Positions 58,333 through 64,000 of a stretch of 64,000 nt of DNA are shown one piece after another. This stretch comes from Garcia nutans (Eukaryota > Streptophyta > Magnoliopsida > Malpighiales > Euphorbiaceae): the NCBI GenBank assembly GCA_947685225.1, contig CANTUV010000024.1:14216001-14280000 (forward strand), read 5' to 3'. A program made the position numbers and the translations under genes. Under the pieces are notes generated by a model, which saw nothing but the letters and a program-made list of their open reading frames with translations, was not told where the DNA came from and did no database searches. How positions within the stretch are numbered: position 1 is the stretch's first letter; each line of letters starts with the position of its first letter.

Positions 58333-59589
58333 GGTACCAAAATTTTTACAAGGGCAAAGACTGTCCTAATCAAGATCCAGATTAATGCTAAGAAGATAGA
58401 AGGAATTTTGAGTCTAGTAAGATTGCTCCCAACTGCCTAAAGTTCAAACAAGAAATTTGTAGTGTGAGGGTTTGCCCATAGTGTCACAATGGCTCCAATC
58501 TCAAAATGGCCTTCATTTAACCCGTTTCCCTTGTAGACCCCATTTCAAGACTATCAAAGACCTGTTGATCTCTCTTGATAGGTAGAGTCTATTACTGGAG
58601 ATAGTTTAAATAAGCATGCATATGAGATAGATAATATTCAAACTCAAATGAGACCTTTGGCTAAGTAATGTGTATGTGCCCATCTGAAGTGCAACAGTTC
58701 TTACTTAAATAGAAATGATTCTCGAGTTTAGTACGGTAACTAGGGTTGTCATGTTATAGATATGTTAACTTGAAAAATCAAGTCCTGAGGTAAATTGACA
58801 TTGATTTGGCAAAGCCAAAATTTGATCTCAAAATCAAAAATCAAAATTCAAAAAAAAAATATACAAAGCGTTCAAGTTAAGGGGAGTATGTTGAACTATC
58901 GAACCTCGAAGGACACATTGGGCAAAGGAAATGATTACTGGCAAGGTTATGAAGAAGCTACCAATTGACATACTGAATCATAATTTGAAATGGATGTATC
59001 TCTGCTGTTTAGGGCCTCCATTATTCATGTTTTCAACATCTTGAAGATAAAAGCCATAAATGTGAAGCATTTTGTCATTCCAAAGTAAGACCTAAACGGG
59101 CATTTGGAAGGAGGCAATGAGAACACTTCAGTTGATTATCTCGGTCTGCGAGTCGATAGAACCATTGTAAGTGTTATTCATGAATATCATGCATACATGA
59201 GCATATCACATTGCATTTTCTTTTATTGTATTGTCTATCCTTTGTTAAAGTGAATAATAGATACTCTATGAAGCAAAGATAAAGCGGGTATAGAATCAGG
59301 GGGCATGGAAGACCCATTGCTTGAGGAAGCTCCAGTCATTTTGCAAAGGAAAGGAAGAAATGCATGCTTGTTCGGTGAGCTAGACAATATACAGACATCA
59401 ACCAAAGCCATATAGAAAAAATCATGGGTTTGAGCGTATACAGGGAGCAAGGAGAAGATATGAAGGCTAGATAAAAAGAAAAAAAAAAGAAGAGAAAAAG
59501 TTACAGTGAAAATGCAAATTACATATCATCTTATTATTTTTATACTCATTATACAATATTTCCTCAATTCATACAATACTGATACATCA
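58333..59589 (+). mobile_element. Pol-less spacer of element F, right part
   Basis: Resumes after the solo LTR and matches 8970-10100 of B and 16340-17510 of C, with AGACCTGTTGATCTCTCTTG-like and ACCCATTGCTTGAGG phrases. From about 59,465 it becomes unique to F and leads into the 3' end of the antisense gene. Nothing else is seen. Confidence 0.65.
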
Positions 59590-62017
59590 CTAAGAATGAG
59601 GTGGTGGATCATGATCAAACGAAGCCTTAAAAAAGTCATTGCCTATTGAAGAAGGATGCAGATCACCCATCCCGAGTCCGCCCAAAGTAGGAGCACCTGA
59701 ATCTCTATTACACTGAAATTCAGATCTGTAACGGTCCTCATCCAAAGTAGATGAAAGGTTCTCATGGTCATCAGCTTAGGGGCCTCTAGATGACGAAGCA
59801 CCAGGATCTCTCATCCCCTGAAACCGGAAGTCTAAAAAATTTTGCTCTGACTGATGGTACAATTTTTCAAAATGGGAAACCTGTTGACGACTAGCAGCCA
59901 GCTCTTCTTAAAGTTTCTTATTTTGTCTTCAAGCATCCACTGTGAGCCAAAAAGGAAAAGAGTAAGAGCATACATAATCATGCATACATATAGCATAAAT
60001 TATCATGGAACAAAAAAACCTACCAGGTAATTCATATCAATGCCTTGTGGATGAGATGGCATCTCCGGTTGATTAGATTGAGCAAATGGAGGAGCAGTAA
60101 AAGAAGGTCCCGCCTCAAGACCAAATGAGCCAGCAGCCTACAACAATCATTAAAAAAGTCAAAATAAGTTAAAAAAAAAGCGATTGCAATGGAAAAATGG
60201 TAAAAGTTTACCTGAGAAGTGATAGGCCCAAGATGTGAGACAAACTCTCCTCCCTCTCCATGATACTCCTCTTCATCTCTATCCTCATTTTCTTCTGGAA
60301 TCTCCCATATACCAAAAGGAGATAAGTCAAAGTTCAAAAGTTCTACTTGAATAAACTAGATATAAGATGCACCCGGTTGATAGAGAAAGGTTTCAACATC
60401 ATAACCGTGTTGATGTGATATTTAAAGTACATTCCAAGCAACGCATCGGGATCCTCTGCTACTCGAGACCAAGAAACCACTCGTATACTCTCTCTCTGAG
60501 AAACCAGCCACTAGACACAGGGCCGACAATGACTCGGCAGGTATATTGAAAAGGCACTGCAACATTCATGGAGGAAGTCCAGTTCGTCTGCTCTTTTGTA
60601 TTCCACCAGGCCAAATTGACCTACAAAATGACATAAGGTAAGTGAACTTTTATATAAATTTTAAAGTATACTAATGCTATTTTACCTGGCCCCAGGTTAA
60701 GTAGATCAAAGAGAAAGTGTTGGGTATGCACATGGTGAGAGCCGGGAACTTCTACACGATCTGACAACAAAAAATTTAATCTCAGATGCCCGACTCTCTC
60801 TTGGAAAATACCAGGCACCCTCATAAGATTGTGCTCATATTCCCATGCCTACAACAATAATAATAATCAAATTCATGCAAGAAAAAGAATGGAATTGACA
60901 TTGGTGGAAGAAGAGTACCTCGACAACTGCCATAAAGCCAACAAAAGACTTCTTATTTTTGCAAATTTTGTCAAGTCCATGGTAGAGACAGGCAAGGCCA
61001 ACTTGACCCCAGCCGTAAAGCGGTACCATACTCATATCAGTCAGGGCCCTCAACACCGACAAATGGATGGCGGATTCAGTGCTGCCTAAGATTGTCGACT
61101 AGAGCAAATACAGTAAAATCCTCGAGCATATTGTTTGGTTGTTTCCTTATGAACCCGTCCTTCGTAGTTCATCCAATAACTCTGAATTGGCTCAATTTTT
61201 ATCTTGAAAGGCCCTTTAAATGATGGTTCCATACCGATTAACTGTTGGATTTCTTTGAATTTAGAATATCATTGGTAAGAGGGACTGGAAGGCTATAGTA
61301 CTGGATACCAGTTATGACTGTATAATCGATCGGGCCAATGGTCATTTCTCCTATAGGTAGGTGAAAAGTATGGGTCATGTCCATCCACCATTCTGACAAT
61401 GCTTGAACTACACTCCTGTCTATCGGACACTCCTTGGATGGTAATTGCAAGATAAAGCTTTCAAAACCGCAATCTCGGATAATCCGTCTTACCCGAGAAG
61501 GTGCTACATCACACCATTGTGGGGCTTTATAGACACATCCTCCGCCCAAATAACGCAACGATCACGCTAACACGGAGCCAGGTAAGTTAACACAAGGTAA
61601 GTATATCATCATATCAATACTGCTGGTTTTTAGGCTAAATTTATTTATGTTCTATTTTTAGTCTATCTATTTGTTTGTTAAATTCTTAAATTTACTCATC
61701 TAATTAATTTATTTTTTCTAAAATAAAAAAAACAAAAAAAAGAACAAAGCAAAAAATCAAAAAAACAAAAAATAATAAAATACAAAAAAAACAAATAAAC
61801 AAGAAAACAAAATAAAAATAATAAAAATAATAACAACACAAAAAAATGAAAAATAATTTGCTGTTAAAATAAATAATTAAATAATTACCTTTCTCTTTTG
61901 ATTTGAACTGCGATGAAGCGGCATCCCGGCTAGTAAACTTATATTTTCATTTTCATGCCGCTGAATAAACTTCAATAACTCAGCATTAGATCGAGTTCCT
62001 GATCTTGAAGCAATCAT
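59590..62017 (-). pseudogene. Antisense plant-mobile-domain (PMD) gene with introns, decayed
   Basis: Read on the minus strand from ATG at 62017 to TAG at 59590-59592. Exon 1 (62017-61889, 43 codons, MIASRSGTRSNAELLKF...) ends at a GT donor. The next exon (about 61600-61110) holds RRIIRDCGFESFIL and WWMDMTHTFHLPIGEMTI, then FKEIQQLIGMEPSF, and after frame breaks SVLRALTDMS and YGWGQVGLACLYHGLD. Canonical small introns follow: 60918-60849 (70 bp), 60685-60621 (65 bp), 60211-60138 (74 bp), 60023-59940 (84 bp). AWEYEHNL and SHHVHTQHFLFDLL are on the exons between them. The C-terminus is low-complexity and helical (EELAASRQQVSHFEKLYHQS). THTFHLP..GEMTI and the YGWG...YHGLD segment are hallmarks of the aminotransferase-like plant mobile domain. 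That domain occurs in MAIN/MAIL-type nuclear proteins and in transposons. At least four frame breaks or stops make it inactive here. It lies between the spacer and the 3' LTR of element F. Confidence 0.8.
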
Positions 62018-62458
62018 TTTCTCCTCAACTCTATGCTAAACTCTCTAAACTCTCTTATATAAAAGATGTATAACTATGAATGAAATGAAGAAATGAGTTG
62101 CTATGAATGAAATGAAGAAATGAGCTGCAAGGTTTATATAGAGAAATGGCAAAGGAAAAAGACAAAAATCAAAAATAAAAAACAGTATTCTCGTGAAAAA
62201 AAAAGAAAAAGTAAATTTTACTATTGATAAATAGTAAATAACTATTTACAAATAGTAAATGAATAGTTGGTGAATAGTGCATAAATAGTAACTGCACAGT
62301 AAATAAATAGGAAACTCAATTATTCAATTCAATCATTCAAATATTTACGTGTATATAAATATTTTTGTACTTTTAAAATATTTTTACACGCAGGGGCAAG
62401 AAGATATGCACATGGAAAAAATTAGCTAAATTTTTTGCAAATTCCTTTAGTATCCTAC
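62018..62458 (-). promoter_or_regulatory. Probable promoter and 5' UTR of the antisense PMD gene
   Basis: TATATAAA on the minus strand at 62140-62133, 116 bp before the ATG, in a good plant TATA context (CTCTATATAAACC). The 5' UTR contains a tandem duplication of about 27 bp with AATGAAATGAAGAAATGAG (62,071-62,126). Farther upstream (62,220-62,310) are direct repeats of AATAGTAAATA type. The last bases before the LTR keep a GCTAAATTTTTTGCAAA phrase also found in B and C. No polypurine tract is visible here. Confidence 0.55.
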
Positions 62459-64000
62459 TGACTACAATTATTTTTTTACCCAGTTTTGTCCGATATTTTT
62501 TTTATATATAGTCCAAAATAATATTTTTGGTATTTTAATTAAATAATATCTATTTTAGTATTTATTATTTATTATTAATAATTTTTAATAAAAATAAAAA
62601 ATATATAAATAAATAAATATCGGCAACGAAAAATTTCATCGCCGAAAGTGAATTGGCTTGGGCCAATTCACCGCAGGAATTTCCTGCGGGCAATTTGGCC
62701 ATAAGCCAATTCGCCGCAAGAAGTTCCTGGGGCGAATTGGTTGGCCCGCAACAATTTTCGCTCGCTTGCCCGCAGCAATTTTCGCTCGCTTGCAATTTTC
62801 GCCCACAGCAGTTTTTTTGCTAGCGCAGTTTTTTTCGAAACCAAATTCTATTTGGTTTTGGTTTCTTTTCTTCAATGGTTTTAATTTTCTTAGACAATTA
62901 GAAGTAGATTTATTATGTTTCCTATAAATACCACATTAAAACATAGAATTGGGGGGAGGAAAAATTATTTTACTGGAGATACTTGGGACTTCTGACTTGG
63001 GAGGAAAAAGAAGACAGAAACCCTAGGAGCAAGAAACGACAAAAAGTTAGCAACAAGAAGCATTCATCAATCCATCAAAGGCAGGAGCATTGCCTTCGTC
63101 ATTATTCATCCAGAAGCCAATTGTGGAGGAACCAACGAACGGAGGTTTGATTATAAATCTTTGATTTGATTATATTTACAATGTTATTGCCATATTTTCT
63201 TTTAAATGTTTCTATCCTTTGTTTTGATTTTGAGTCAGTAACCTAAATTATTGAACTTAGTAATATGTTTTACCCATTAAATCATCCTTCTATTTCCAAA
63301 ACTTTAAAAACCCTCATCCTTCTGTTTCCAAAACTTCAAAAACCCTAAAACTTTTCTTCTATTTCCAAAATTTCAAAAACCCTAAAATTGTCCTTCTGTT
63401 TACAAAACTTTAAAACCCTAAATTATTTTTCCCCGAACTATTTTCTTAATCATCTAAACCCTAACTTATTTGTCTGAAACTTCAAAATTGTCTTCTTAAT
63501 TCTCCAAAACCCTAATCTTCTTTACAATTTCTAAAAACTTTAATCATAATTATTTTTATAAAACTCTAAACTGTTTTCTTAAATCCTAAGATCAAATATA
63601 TTTTCCAAAATATAAAAAACCCGAATCCAGTAAACCCTTGTTTTCCTAAACCCTAATTCTTAGAACATCAAAACTTTATGACAAGTTCATCAACCCCTAA
63701 AACCATAATTCAGTGAACCTAAAACCCAATCTTTTAAAATTATAAACCCTAATGTCTTAAAAAACCATAATTTCATGATGTTTGCTTAAAACCCTAACTA
63801 AACCTACTTTTTTAAATCACAGTAACATTATTTTCATAGAAAGCATCCGAAACCTTAAATCTTTTTAACATCTAGTAGCTATGTTATTACTTTAAAATAT
63901 TTCTCAATAAATTAAACTAGTATATGCAAAACCCTAGTTATTGAACATAAAACCCTAGAAACTATAATTAATGTATGAACCCCTAAAGTTAATATATTTA
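62459..64000 (+). repeat. 3' LTR of element F (continues beyond the window)
   Basis: The first about 20 bases are altered (TGACTACAATT for TGTAGACCC), then it follows the 5' LTR closely. TATAAATA is intact at 62923-62930. CCCTA words are dense from 63,300 to 63,960. The stem-loop region lies outside the window. Confidence 0.8.

Larger units (their letters stand above)
44343..64000 (+). mobile_element. Tat/Ogre-type element F with an antisense PMD gene
   Basis: 5' LTR, tRNA-Arg primer site, leader, gag, pol-less spacer, antisense plant-mobile-domain gene, and a 3' LTR running off the window. Three solo LTRs have inserted into it (48101, 51675, 55600). The two LTRs are much closer to each other than to the other Tat LTRs here; for instance the 44,870-45,050 and 62,995-63,175 segments are nearly identical. 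The antisense gene lies where B and C carry minisatellites. Extra ORFs in the 3' region, including antisense ones, are known in the Tat lineage. Confidence 0.85.

Overview
The window is heterochromatic, repeat-dominated DNA of a flowering plant, probably a eudicot with a large genome. It is AT-rich. I find no rRNA, tRNA or single-copy host gene. Almost every base can be assigned to nested LTR retrotransposons of three lineages: (1) Tat/Ogre-type Ty3-gypsy elements, whose LTRs of about 2.0-2.3 kb run from TGTAGACCC to GCTCACA and are followed by a primer-binding site matching the 3' end of tRNA-Arg; (2) Tekay/Del-type chromoviruses, whose LTRs of about 2.6-3 kb end in GTGTTACA; (3) SIRE/Maximus-type Ty1-copia.

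Layout: 1-509 is the end of a Tekay-like LTR, next to a SIRE LTR relic (510-1358) and an unassigned stretch with a minisatellite (1359-2925). From 2926 to 3930 there is the LTR tail, primer site and leader of a Tat copy (A). Tat element B (about 3931-14938) has a 5'-truncated LTR, a gag pseudogene, no pol, a 3' minisatellite split by a solo LTR, and a 3' LTR. Tat fragment C (14939-22577) has a gag tail, spacer, two minisatellites, and a 3' LTR split by another solo LTR. A copia/SIRE block (22578-33144) reads internal-LTR-internal-LTR. It abuts an antisense Tat gag (D), which is split at 34073/44153 by a complete, young Tekay element (34074-44152). D is cut in turn by Tat element F (44343 to beyond 64000). 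F has gag in three pieces, because solo LTRs landed at 48101 and 51675. A third solo LTR sits at 55600. Its 3' region carries an antisense, intron-containing plant-mobile-domain (PMD) gene (59590-62017), and its 3' LTR runs off the window.

Five solo LTRs have recognisable 5-bp target duplications (three exact, two with one mismatch), as does the complete Tekay element (exact), so the order of insertion can be read from the sequence. Every coding region is broken by stops or frameshifts. None of the three better-preserved Tat copies (B, C, F) shows pol, so all look non-autonomous.

The most unusual signals are: the antisense spliced PMD cargo gene; a run of three stem-loops with compensatory base changes, repeated in every Tat LTR with a preserved U5; a second primer-site-like sequence just inside the LTR end; dense telo-box (AAACCCTA) arrays in the Tat LTRs; a polypurine block at the same place in each Tat internal region; and hypervariable minisatellites in the Tat 3' UTRs. 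All functional statements about these are inference from sequence.
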